In this document: one piece after another, positions 16,803-24,113 of the stretch
Layout: each line of letters begins with the position of its first letter
How positions within the stretch are numbered: position 1 is the stretch's first letter
Source of the DNA: an uncultured bacterium
Lineage (GTDB): Bacteria; Planctomycetota; UBA1135; GCA-002686595
Assembly (NCBI GenBank): GCA_938075305.1
Contig: CALJGV010000033.1
Coordinates: 93,963 to 157,962, forward strand
Direction: 5' to 3'
Length of the DNA: 64,000 bases
Notes under the pieces: generated by a model
Seen by the model: only the letters and a program-made list of their open reading frames with translations
Databases searched by the model: none
What the model was told of the DNA's origin: nothing
Made by a program: the position numbers and the translations under genes

Positions 16803-17084
16803 ATGTCCAGTCCCCACTCCCGCGACGCACACCCCGGCGCCCCCCGCTCCAACCCGGCGGGGCTCGCCGCCTGCCAGGGGTGTCGGCACCTGTATTCCAC
16901 CTGGCGCCCCGAGCGTCCGCGCGGGTGCCGCGCGTACGGCTTCGAGTCCGCCGCCTGGCCGTCCGCCGTCGTGGAGCAGTCCTCCGGTCAGGGCTGCACG
17001 CTCTTCGAGCCCCGGGCCCAGGGCCCCGAGCAGGCGACCGATACGCGGCAACGGGGAACCCAAGGGGGCGGTCTGTACGGCTGA
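16803..17084 (+). CDS. Small cysteine-rich protein (CxxC...GCR...C family, function unknown)
   Basis: The product (93 aa) has four conserved-looking cysteines: CQGCRHLYSTWRPERPRGCR, then AYGFESAAWPS, then SGQGCTLFEPR. The CxxC-x15-C arrangement with a later C suggests a metal-binding fold. I recognise the pattern CxxC-x5-TW-x4-P-x-GCRxYGF from small unnamed bacterial proteins, without knowing a function. The ATG at 16803 is chosen because everything upstream in frame overlaps the antisense Sel1 gene. It sits 55 bases before fbp in the same direction and may be co-transcribed, although fbp has its own -10-like element. Confidence 0.65.
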   Translation: MSSPHSRDAHPGAPRSNPAGLAACQGCRHLYSTWRPERPRGCRAYGFESAAWPSAVVEQSSGQGCTLFEPRAQGPEQATDTRQRGTQGGGLYG

Positions 17085-17126
17085 ACCCCACCCCCCTCGT
17101 CGTTAGGTCCCGCGCTGCCCGGGCAC

Positions 17127-17132
17127 TAGGCT
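17127..17132 (+). promoter_or_regulatory. -10-like TAGGCT before fbp
   Basis: TAGGCT ends 7 bases before the fbp ATG at 17140. No ribosome binding site intervenes. Confidence 0.5.
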
Positions 17133-17139
17133 CTGGACC

Positions 17140-18141
17140 ATGGACAACGACTCCCTCACCGCCAGGCACAACCTCACGTCGCTCCAGACCTTCCTGATCT
17201 CGGAGCGCTCGAAGTACCCGCACGCCACGGGCCGGTACACGATGGTGCTCTCCGCGCTCTCGCTGGCGGGCAAGTTCATCGCGGCCCGCTGCCGCCGCGC
17301 CCGCCTCGAAGACGTGCTAGGTGCCATGGGCTCGGACAACATCCAAGGGGAGGCCCAGCAGAAGCTGGACGTGATCGCCAACGAGGCGTTGATCCGCTCC
17401 CTCGGCTCCCGACCCGGGGTGGCGGTGGTCGCCTCCGAGGAGGACGACGACCCGATCGTCCTCAGCAACGACACCTCCGGGGAGCGGCCCTACGTGGTGC
17501 TCTTCGACCCCCTCGACGGCTCCTCCAACCTGGACGTCTGCGGCAGCGTCGGGACCATCTTCAGCATCCTCCTCCACGACCGTCGCGCCGAACACGTGGA
17601 GGAGAGCGCGCTCCAGCCTGGCCTGCGCCAAGTGGGCGCCGGCTACGTCCTGTACGGCCCCTCCACGGTGCTCGTCATGACCGCGGGGACCGGCGTGCAG
17701 ATGTTCGTGCTCGACCCCACCATTGGCTCGTTCCTCCTGGTGGACGACGACGTCCGGATCCCCGAGGCCGGCAAGTCGTACTCCATGAACACGGCCAACC
17801 TCGGCTCGTGCCCCGAGGGCTACCAGCGCTACGTGGAGTGGGCCAACGGCGACGGCTACTCCATGCGCTACGCCGGCGCCATGGTGGCCGACGTCCACCG
17901 CATCCTCATGAAGGGCGGCGTCTTCCTCTACCCGCCCACCGCCAGCTCCCCGAGCGGCAAGCTGCGCCTCATGTACGAGTGCAACCCCATGGCCATGCTC
18001 ATGGAGCAGGCCGGCGGCAAGTCCTACTCGGGCACCCAGCGCACCATGGAGATCCAGCCCGACGCCCTGCACCAGCGGGTCCCCGTAGTGCTCGGCAGCC
18101 CGGACGAGGTCGACCACGTCCTGCGGCATATCTCCGGCTGA
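17140..18141 (+). CDS. fbp: Fructose-1,6-bisphosphatase class I
   Basis: The product (333 aa) hydrolyses fructose-1,6-bisphosphate in gluconeogenesis or the pentose phosphate cycle. The hallmark metal-binding segment is VVLFDPLDGSSNLD. A preceding acidic segment, VVASEEDDDP, supplies further metal ligands. Substrate-binding parts include GYVLYGPSTVLVMT, NTANLGSCPEGYQRYVEW and MRYAGAMVADVHRIL, followed by KGGVFLYPPT and KLRLMYECNPMAMLMEQAGG. The N-terminus (LTSLQTFLISERSKYPHATG) is the usual class I start. Length is normal. With transaldolase elsewhere in the window it fits central sugar metabolism. Confidence 0.96.
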   Translation: MDNDSLTARHNLTSLQTFLISERSKYPHATGRYTMVLSALSLAGKFIAARCRRARLEDVLGAMGSDNIQGEAQQKLDVIANEALIRSLGSRPGVAVVASEEDDDPIVLSNDTSGERPYVVLFDPLDGSSNLDVCGSVGTIFSILLHDRRAEHVEESALQPGLRQVGAGYVLYGPSTVLVMTAGTGVQMFVLDPTIGSFLLVDDDVRIPEAGKSYSMNTANLGSCPEGYQRYVEWANGDGYSMRYAGAMVADVHRILMKGGVFLYPPTASSPSGKLRLMYECNPMAMLMEQAGGKSYSGTQRTMEIQPDALHQRVPVVLGSPDEVDHVLRHISG

Positions 18142-18281
18142 CGATTCAGCCATCGCGGCTCCAGTGATGGGGCGCGAATTGCTCCAGCGCGATACAGCCC
18201 CCCCGGGCCCGGCGTCCTCTCGATCTTCCCCTCTGTTCCAAGGGTCCGTTCCCTGAGCACCATGGCAGGATTGCGAACAAG

Positions 18282-19766
18282 ATGACCGGCCGTATCTCAA
18301 ACGCCCTCCTGACCTCCGCGCTGATCGCCTCCTCCGCGACCGTGCCCGCCACGGCCCAAACAACGGAGGACGTGCAGCTACCCAACTCGGACCCCGGTGG
18401 CTTCCACTCCATCGCGATCCGTCATGACCGCATCGTCGCCGGCGCTCCCCAGGCCGAGTTCGCCGGTCCGGAGAAGGGAACGGCCTACCTCTTCGACGCG
18501 GCCACTGGCCAGCAACTGCTGAGGTTCGACGCCGGGGACGCCGAGTCGTTCGACTGGTTCGGCTCGTCCGTCACCCTCAACGACGACGTCGTGCTCGTCG
18601 GCTCGCCCCGCCACAACGAGTTCGCCTTCATGGCCGACACCGGGGCGGCCTACGTCTTCAGCGCCACGACGGGCCAGCAGCTGCACGACCTCACCCCCGC
18701 AGACCTCGGCAGCGGCCGCCGCTTCGGCACGAGCGTCTCGCTCAGCGGTGACCTGGCCGCCATCGGCGCGGAGGGCTTCGAGGGGGCCGTCTACGTCTTC
18801 GACGTGGCCGCAGGTTCGGAGCTCCGCAAGCTCACCGCCAGCGACGGCGTGAACGGAGACCGCCTCGGAGGGTCGGTCTCGATCTCGGGTGCGCTCATCG
18901 CAGCGGGCGCACGGTATGCGGACTCGCAGGCAGGTGCCGCGTACCTCTTCGACGCCAACTCGGGCGCAGAGCTATTGAAGCTCCTTCCCGCCGACGGCGC
19001 CGCCGGCGACACGTTCGGAGAGGCCGTCGCAATCGACGGCGACCGAGTGGTGGTCGGTGCTCCGCGCCACGACTTCAACGGTGAAAGGTCGGGCGCGGTC
19101 TACATCTTCGACGCGGTGACGGGCAACGAGCTCATGAAGCTCGTGGCCTCTGACGGCGTCGCCCATGACCGCTTCGGGAGCTCGGTGGCGATCCACGGAC
19201 CCACGATCGTCGTGGGCGCCCCGCAGGCCGACACGGTGGGCAACAACGCGGGGGTGGCGTACGTCTTCGACCTCGCCACCGGTCAAGAGCTCGACAAGCT
19301 CGTCGGCAACCAGTCGAGCGCGTGGGAGAGCTTCGGAAGGGCGATCTCCATCTGGGGAGACAGCGTCGCGGTCGCCGGCTCCGGAGTCGGTCGCGTGTTC
19401 CACCTGGACCTCACGACCTCCTTCTGCGCCCCCAGCAGCGGCAACTCGGTGTCCTCCACCGGCGCTGCGCTGGTCTCGACCGGTGGATTCGGCACCGCCC
19501 AGGCCACGTTCAATGTCGTCGGCGTCCCCAACTCCTTCGGCCTCCTCGTCGCTGGCACGTCCTCCACGAACGTCGCCCTCGGGTGTGGCACCCGCTGCAT
19601 TGGCGGCGGCTTGATCCGGGGCCAGGTCGTGATGGCGAACGCCAACCAGGTCGTGGACATCCCGCTCGACATGGCCCAGGCGGGGGTCACCCACGTCCAG
19701 TTCTGGTACCGCGACGCCGGCAGCTGCGCCGCCGGCTTCGACCTCTCCAACGCGCTGACCCGCTGA
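18282..19766 (+). CDS. Secreted FG-GAP-repeat protein with WYRD-type C-terminal module
   Basis: The product (494 aa) starts with a signal peptide ending near VPATAQ. Residues about 45-375 contain roughly seven FG-GAP/integrin-like blades with a repeating plan (YVFDAATGxEL, then xKLxAxDG, then DxFGxSVxIxGD, then VVGAP). From about residue 380 comes a module starting FCAPSSGNSVSSTGAALVST and ending HVQFWYRD, then DLSNALTR, like that of the protein at 3910-6672. No catalytic residues are recognised; the propeller probably binds a ligand or surface. It converges with the M1 peptidase gene. Confidence 0.82.
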   Translation: MTGRISNALLTSALIASSATVPATAQTTEDVQLPNSDPGGFHSIAIRHDRIVAGAPQAEFAGPEKGTAYLFDAATGQQLLRFDAGDAESFDWFGSSVTLNDDVVLVGSPRHNEFAFMADTGAAYVFSATTGQQLHDLTPADLGSGRRFGTSVSLSGDLAAIGAEGFEGAVYVFDVAAGSELRKLTASDGVNGDRLGGSVSISGALIAAGARYADSQAGAAYLFDANSGAELLKLLPADGAAGDTFGEAVAIDGDRVVVGAPRHDFNGERSGAVYIFDAVTGNELMKLVASDGVAHDRFGSSVAIHGPTIVVGAPQADTVGNNAGVAYVFDLATGQELDKLVGNQSSAWESFGRAISIWGDSVAVAGSGVGRVFHLDLTTSFCAPSSGNSVSSTGAALVSTGGFGTAQATFNVVGVPNSFGLLVAGTSSTNVALGCGTRCIGGGLIRGQVVMANANQVVDIPLDMAQAGVTHVQFWYRDAGSCAAGFDLSNALTR

Positions 19767-19772
19767 GGCGCC

Positions 19773-19785
19773 GGGGGCTGCCCCC
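19773..19785. terminator. Short GC hairpin between convergent genes
   Basis: GGGGG-CTG-CCCCC followed by TT lies in the 58-base gap between the FG-GAP gene and the M1 peptidase. It is only a 5-bp stem, so it is a weak candidate. Confidence 0.22.
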
Positions 19786-19824
19786 TTGGGGCTGCTTCGA
19801 GTGGGGCTGGCGGCCCTGGCCGGT

Positions 19825-21462
19825 CTAGCCTCGCAGGTCGCGCAGGACCCTCAGGTCGGGATCCACCTCGACCTCGGCCTCCCCCACCTCGAGGGTCGCC
19901 TCGCCGCCCTCCATGGGGACGCGGCGCGCCTCGCCGCCGACCATGACCTCCACCGGCATGGGGAAGGGCAGCGCGTCCGGCGCCTCCCAGCGCAGGCTGA
20001 GCGTCCCTCCGTCACGCTCCACTGCGAGGACCGGCAGGGGGCCGCGCCGCAGATAGACCTCGAAGAACCACCCGAGCTTGCGCCCGGAGACCTCCTCGGC
20101 GATGGCGAGCAGCTCATCCGTATCGCTGAAGCGAACCGCCGAACCGTCGGTGGTCTTCTCGAGCGCAGGGTCCGGGTACGCCCACCGGCGCAGCACCTTG
20201 AAGAAGGTCTCATCCCCGAGGAGCCAGCGCAGGGAGTGGCAGATCCAAGAGCCCTTGAAGTAGATGTCGCCGCCCGGGGCATCGGTGCCCGTCTTGGAGA
20301 AGTAGATCGAGTCGCTGGTGCGCGGCGGCGCGGGCGCCACCGGGGCGTTGTTCATCACCCGCAGCAGGTCGATCTTCATCTTCTTCTGGTACGCCTCGCG
20401 GCCGAAGCGCTCCTCGAGGTAGAGCGGCTGCATGTAGGTGCCGATCCCCTCGTGGATCCAGAAGTCCGCCCAGTCCCGCGCCGTCACGAGGTTCGCCCAC
20501 CACTCGTGCGCCAGCTCATGGTGGTGCAGCCAGTCGTAGTCGAAGTTCGGGTCGCCGCGGTACTTGTTGCCGTAGGCGATGATCGACTGGTGCTCCATCC
20601 CCAGGTGCGGGGTCTCCACGACCCCGTACTTGTCTCCCCGGAAGGGGTACGGCCCGCAGAAGCGCTCGAAGAAGCGCAGGTGGTCGAGGATCTCCGCCAT
20701 GAAGGCCTGGCCCTTCTCCTTGTTCTCCGGCAGCACCCAGAAGATGACCGGGAAGGTGTCCCCCGCGACGCTCTCGAGGGAGCCCACGAGTTCCACGTAG
20801 GGAGCCGCGTTGAAGGCCACGGTGTAGTTGGCGATGGGCGTCGAGACCCGCCACTGCGACGTCGTCTTGCCGTCGACGGTCGAGCTCCCGATCCGGCGAC
20901 CGTTGGTCGCCACCACGAGCCCCTCGGGGACCGTGAAGGAGAGGTCCATGGACTCCGGCTTGTCCGAGGGGTGGTCCTTGCAGGGCCACCACAGGTCGGC
21001 GCCCTCCCCCTGGCAGCTGGTAGCGATCCACGGCTGCCCGTCGGCCTCCGACCAGGTGAAGCCGCCTTCCCAGGGCGGGCGCTCCGCCTCGTGGGGCACC
21101 CCGCCGTACTCCACGACCACCTTGAAGACCTCCCCGGCCACGTCCGTGAACGCGGAGGACCCGATCCAAATGTCGTCACCCTGTCGAGTGAAGCCCAGGG
21201 GCAGCAGCTCGTCCTTGCCGCCGAGGATCCGTGACACCTCGAGCGCCGGGTCGAGTTGGAGCACGACCTCGCGCGTCGGGTCGAGGAGCCGCGCCGTCAT
21301 GGCCAGGGAGCCGAGGATCGACTTGGACTCGGGGCTCACCTCGAGGTCCAGCCTGTAGTGGAGCACGTCGAAGGCCGCCTGCTCGTCCATCAGCGCGCCG
21401 CCCGAGGTGTTCTGGGCGGGGTCCTGGGGCGAGAGGGCGGCGAGGAGGAGCAGTGCGATCAT
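19825..21462 (-). CDS. M1-family metallopeptidase (aminopeptidase N-like), exported
   Basis: The product (545 aa) is a zinc metallopeptidase of the gluzincin M1 family. A short hydrophobic N-terminus (MIALLLLAALS) suggests export. The N-terminal beta domain includes YRLDLEVSPESKSILGSLAM. The exopeptidase motif GAMEN appears as GMEHQS, as in several bacterial M1 proteins. The zinc site is HELAHEWW (His315, His319) with the second ligand glutamate in FWIHEGIGTYMQPLYLEE. A C-terminal beta sandwich follows; the large helical domain of PepN is absent, so this is the short form. The start shares 4 bases with the upstream exonuclease, so the two are an operon despite unrelated functions. Confidence 0.92.
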   Translation of the reverse strand: MIALLLLAALSPQDPAQNTSGGALMDEQAAFDVLHYRLDLEVSPESKSILGSLAMTARLLDPTREVVLQLDPALEVSRILGGKDELLPLGFTRQGDDIWIGSSAFTDVAGEVFKVVVEYGGVPHEAERPPWEGGFTWSEADGQPWIATSCQGEGADLWWPCKDHPSDKPESMDLSFTVPEGLVVATNGRRIGSSTVDGKTTSQWRVSTPIANYTVAFNAAPYVELVGSLESVAGDTFPVIFWVLPENKEKGQAFMAEILDHLRFFERFCGPYPFRGDKYGVVETPHLGMEHQSIIAYGNKYRGDPNFDYDWLHHHELAHEWWANLVTARDWADFWIHEGIGTYMQPLYLEERFGREAYQKKMKIDLLRVMNNAPVAPAPPRTSDSIYFSKTGTDAPGGDIYFKGSWICHSLRWLLGDETFFKVLRRWAYPDPALEKTTDGSAVRFSDTDELLAIAEEVSGRKLGWFFEVYLRRGPLPVLAVERDGGTLSLRWEAPDALPFPMPVEVMVGGEARRVPMEGGEATLEVGEAEVEVDPDLRVLRDLRG

Positions 21463-22373
21463 GGGGTCGTCCGAAGAGGGACCGCGTCGAGGCGTCCGGA
21501 GAGCCCGAAGCGATCGAGCAGGGGACCCAGAATACCCGGGTCCGCGCCTCGATAGGCGAGGCGGTCCAGAGTCGCGTCCAGGGGAGCGTCTGTCGCGCAG
21601 GTGGCGAGGTCCCGCGAGAGGAATGCGGCCTCGCGGTGCTCCGCGAGCTTCTTGCCGAGGGTCCGGGCCCCGCGGATCGTGAGCTCGGCCACGCGGTCGA
21701 GGTCACCGTAGAGCTCTTCGAGGTCCTCGAATGCCTGGAGCAGCGCCACGGCGGTCTTGGGGCCAACCCCGCGCACCCCGGGGATGTTGTCCACGCTGTC
21801 CCCCGCGAGCCCGAGGAGATCCCGGATCTGCTCTGGCCGGACCCCGAAGCGCTCGACCACGTCCGCTGGCCCCAGGCGAGTCCCCCGCGCGAAGTCCAAA
21901 AACCAGGTCCGCTCATCCACCAGCTGGGCGAGGTCCTTGTCCGCCGTGACCACAACGGTCTCATTCACGGCAGGCGCGAAGCGCGCCTTGGCGGTCGCCA
22001 CAAGGTCGTCCGCCTCGTAGCGATCGTCGATGCAGCAGAAGGCTCCCATGGCGGCTGCGACCTCCTGGCAGCGATCCAGCTGCGCGACGAGGTCCTCGTC
22101 AGGCAAGTCACGGTTCGCCTTGTAATCCGGATAGACGTCGTTCCGGAAGCTCGTGGTCAGGCTGCCGTCGAAGGCCACGAGCAGGAACTCGGGGCGCTCC
22201 TCGCGGATGAACCGCGCCAGCATGTCGACGAACCCTCGCACCGCATTGATGGGGCGTCCGTCCGGGTCCGTAAGGGACGAGGGCAGTGAGAAGAAGGCCC
22301 GGAAGATGTACGGACTGGCGTCGACCAGGTGCAGGCGCCGCGGGGCCGCTCCGGCGTGGGCTTGGTTCTGCAT
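21459..22373 (-). CDS. Stand-alone 5'-3' exonuclease / flap endonuclease
   Basis: The product (304 aa) matches the N-terminal nuclease domain of DNA polymerase I without the polymerase. Motifs in order are LHLVDASPYIFRAFF, LLVAFDGSLTTSFRNDVYPD followed by YKANR, RYEADDLVATAKARF, VVVTADKDLAQLVDE, and the helix-3-turn-helix GLAGDSVDNIPGVRGVGPKT. All the acidic metal ligands expected in these segments are present. Likely roles are RNA-primer or flap removal during replication and repair. Whether the genome also has a nuclease-bearing Pol I is unknown. A -10-like TACCCT lies 9 bases before the ATG. The last 4 bases overlap the M1 peptidase start. Confidence 0.92.
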   Translation of the reverse strand: MQNQAHAGAAPRRLHLVDASPYIFRAFFSLPSSLTDPDGRPINAVRGFVDMLARFIREERPEFLLVAFDGSLTTSFRNDVYPDYKANRDLPDEDLVAQLDRCQEVAAAMGAFCCIDDRYEADDLVATAKARFAPAVNETVVVTADKDLAQLVDERTWFLDFARGTRLGPADVVERFGVRPEQIRDLLGLAGDSVDNIPGVRGVGPKTAVALLQAFEDLEELYGDLDRVAELTIRGARTLGKKLAEHREAAFLSRDLATCATDAPLDATLDRLAYRGADPGILGPLLDRFGLSGRLDAVPLRTTP

Positions 22374-22382
22374 GACCCGCCG

Positions 22383-22388
22383 AGGGTA
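22383..22388 (-). promoter_or_regulatory. -10-like TACCCT before the exonuclease gene
   Basis: On the minus strand TACCCT ends 9 bases before the ATG at 22373. Confidence 0.45.
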
Positions 22389-22442
22389 ACAGCGCCGCGC
22401 GAGTTGATCGCCGCGGCGCGCCCCCAGGGGCCGGCGGACCGC

Positions 22443-22817
22443 TCAGGCGCGTCGCGCCCGGGCATCCGCGCGGTAACCGGCGAGCCTCTCGACGGCTCCG
22501 GGCAGCTCGGGATCCAGATCGAGCGCGTGCTCGAGGTGCCGGATCGCCTCCACGGTGCGCCCCTGGGCCTCGAGGACCACCGCGAGGTGGTGGTGGGCCT
22601 GCGGCAGTTCAGGGGCCATCGCGAGCGTGGCCCTGAGCCGCACCTCGGCCTGCTCGTACTGGCCGCGAAGGTGGAGCTCCACCGCGCGCCGAAGGGGCTT
22701 CAGCAGGTCTCGCGCGGACGGTCCGGTGCAGAGAGCCAGGCGCGCCGCACCCGAGGGCGCGGCGCTGGCAGGCTGGTTGGCAGGCTGGCAGGCTGGTGGG
22801 TGGATTCGCGGGCGCAT
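22443..22817 (-). CDS. Small TPR-like protein
   Basis: The product (124 aa) has at least two TPR-like helix pairs: LLKPLRRAVELHLRGQYEQAEVR and AHHHLAVVLEAQGRTVEAIR followed by HLEHALDLDPEL. The N-terminal 35 residues (MRPRIHPPACQPANQPASAA) are low-complexity and encoded by an 8-base direct repeat (22769-22796). The ATG at 22817 is used because upstream in-frame starts add only unrelated sequence; the domain itself begins near residue 38, where no alternative ATG or GTG is visible. Function is unknown. It is downstream of, and divergent from, the cytochrome operon at 23057. Confidence 0.55.
   Translation of the reverse strand: MRPRIHPPACQPANQPASAAPSGAARLALCTGPSARDLLKPLRRAVELHLRGQYEQAEVRLRATLAMAPELPQAHHHLAVVLEAQGRTVEAIRHLEHALDLDPELPGAVERLAGYRADARARRA
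22769..22796. repeat. Direct 8-base repeat CAGGCTGG, three copies
   Basis: CAGGCTGG occurs at 22769-22776, 22781-22788 and 22789-22796, with TTGG between the first two. The unit is not a multiple of three and lies near the start of the TPR gene, so slippage would change the frame. Confidence 0.75.
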
Positions 22818-23056
22818 GGCGATGGGATCAGGCCGCGTGTCCGCGCGGGAGGCCCCGCGCTTCTCGGTGAACCTCGACCATTTGGGCCGGGAGCTTGAGG
22901 CGTTTTCGACGTGCGCCGCCTGGCGCATCGGGGGCCTCCTCATCCCCGGGGAATCGCCTCCCCATTCGGCGGTATCGGGATCCTTGGAACCCTCTATCCT
23001 GAGTCGGCCTCGCGGCCTCGCACGGCCCCACGCTTCCTCGACCCAAAGTGCTCTTG

Positions 23057-24109
23057 ATGACGCTGCAAAGACTCCTCCTGGCCGCCGGTGCGGCCTCGGT
23101 GCTGGTCGCCTTCGCCAGGCCGGAGGGCCCGGCGGCTCCCGCCCCCCCCGATGCCCCTGGAACCCTCGACGCGAAGGCTCTGTACATGGAGCACTGCGCG
23201 AACTGCCACGGGGAGACCGGCGACGGAAAGGGAAATGAAGAGCTCGAGCGCCCGGCCAGGAGCTTCCTCCTGGGCGGCTACTCCTACGGCAACACCCAGA
23301 AGGCCGTCCGGCGCTCCGTCATCCACGGGATCCCCGGGACGCCCATGCCCGCCTTTGGAGCCACCCTCGGGACCGACGAGATCAACGCGGTCGCGGACTA
23401 CGTGATCAGCCTCGGCCCTCCGGGCACCATCGTGCAGCCCGGGGAGAGCGTCCTCGTGGTCGAGGACCGGCCCCTGGTGGTCAAGGGCATGATGCCCGCG
23501 TACGAGCAAGGGACGTTCCGCGAGCCCCGCAGCCTGATCGTCGGGTTCCCCAGCGGCACCACCTTCCAGTTCCGCGCCGAGGACAGCCGGCTCCTGACCG
23601 TGCGGCAGGGCGAGTTCCTCGACCGCCGCGACTGGGGCGGGCGCGGCGGCGCCGAGCTGCAGCCCCTCGGCTCCCTCACCTGGAAGGCCAGCCGAGCCTC
23701 CCGCGACTTCACCGAATTCGAGGACCCGAAGACCGGGAAGGGCCTCCGGCGCAGGGTCAAGCGCACCGAGATCAAGGGCGACGACGTCTGGATCCACTTC
23801 GACCTCCTCGACGAGGAAGGCGACCGCGTCGGCGGCGGCCAGGAGTTCCTGTCCTTCCTGATGGTGAACGACGTCCCCGTCCCCATGCGCGCGATCCTCG
23901 GCAGCGGCGAAGGACGCGAGATCGGGCTCCGCGAGCTGCCGGGCAAGAAGGGTCGCGCCAGCGATTCGATCGACGTCACCACCACTTCGAACAGCCTCGT
24001 GGCGTGCGTCCTCGACGACGCTCCGAACATGCGCATCTACCTCCACGCCCCGGCGTGGACCCCCTCGCTCGCAGCCAGCTTCCTCGCCTCGCTCCAGAAG
24101 AAGGACTGA
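23057..24109 (+). CDS. Exported monohaem cytochrome c-domain protein
   Basis: The product (350 aa) has a signal peptide (MTLQRLLLAAGAASVLVAFA) and then a class I cytochrome c domain at about 35-120. The haem motif is CANCHGETGDGKG and the likely axial Met is in GTPMPAFGATL. The remaining 230 residues are a beta-rich region of unknown function. It contains FREPRSLIVGFPSGTTFQFR and ends in a segment DDAPNMRIYLHAPAW. The ATG at 23057 gives the best signal peptide; a GTG at 23048 is in frame. It is 4 bases from the propeller-DUF1080 gene, so the cytochrome probably accepts electrons from, or works beside, that protein. A TATCCT at 22995 may be the promoter, giving a leader of about 50 bases. Confidence 0.85.
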   Translation: MTLQRLLLAAGAASVLVAFARPEGPAAPAPPDAPGTLDAKALYMEHCANCHGETGDGKGNEELERPARSFLLGGYSYGNTQKAVRRSVIHGIPGTPMPAFGATLGTDEINAVADYVISLGPPGTIVQPGESVLVVEDRPLVVKGMMPAYEQGTFREPRSLIVGFPSGTTFQFRAEDSRLLTVRQGEFLDRRDWGGRGGAELQPLGSLTWKASRASRDFTEFEDPKTGKGLRRRVKRTEIKGDDVWIHFDLLDEEGDRVGGGQEFLSFLMVNDVPVPMRAILGSGEGREIGLRELPGKKGRASDSIDVTTTSNSLVACVLDDAPNMRIYLHAPAWTPSLAASFLASLQKKD

Positions 24110-24113
24110 CCCG

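Noticed and set aside
22769..22796. CRISPR-like repeat
   Set aside because: Only three 8-base copies without unique spacers, lying in a gene start.
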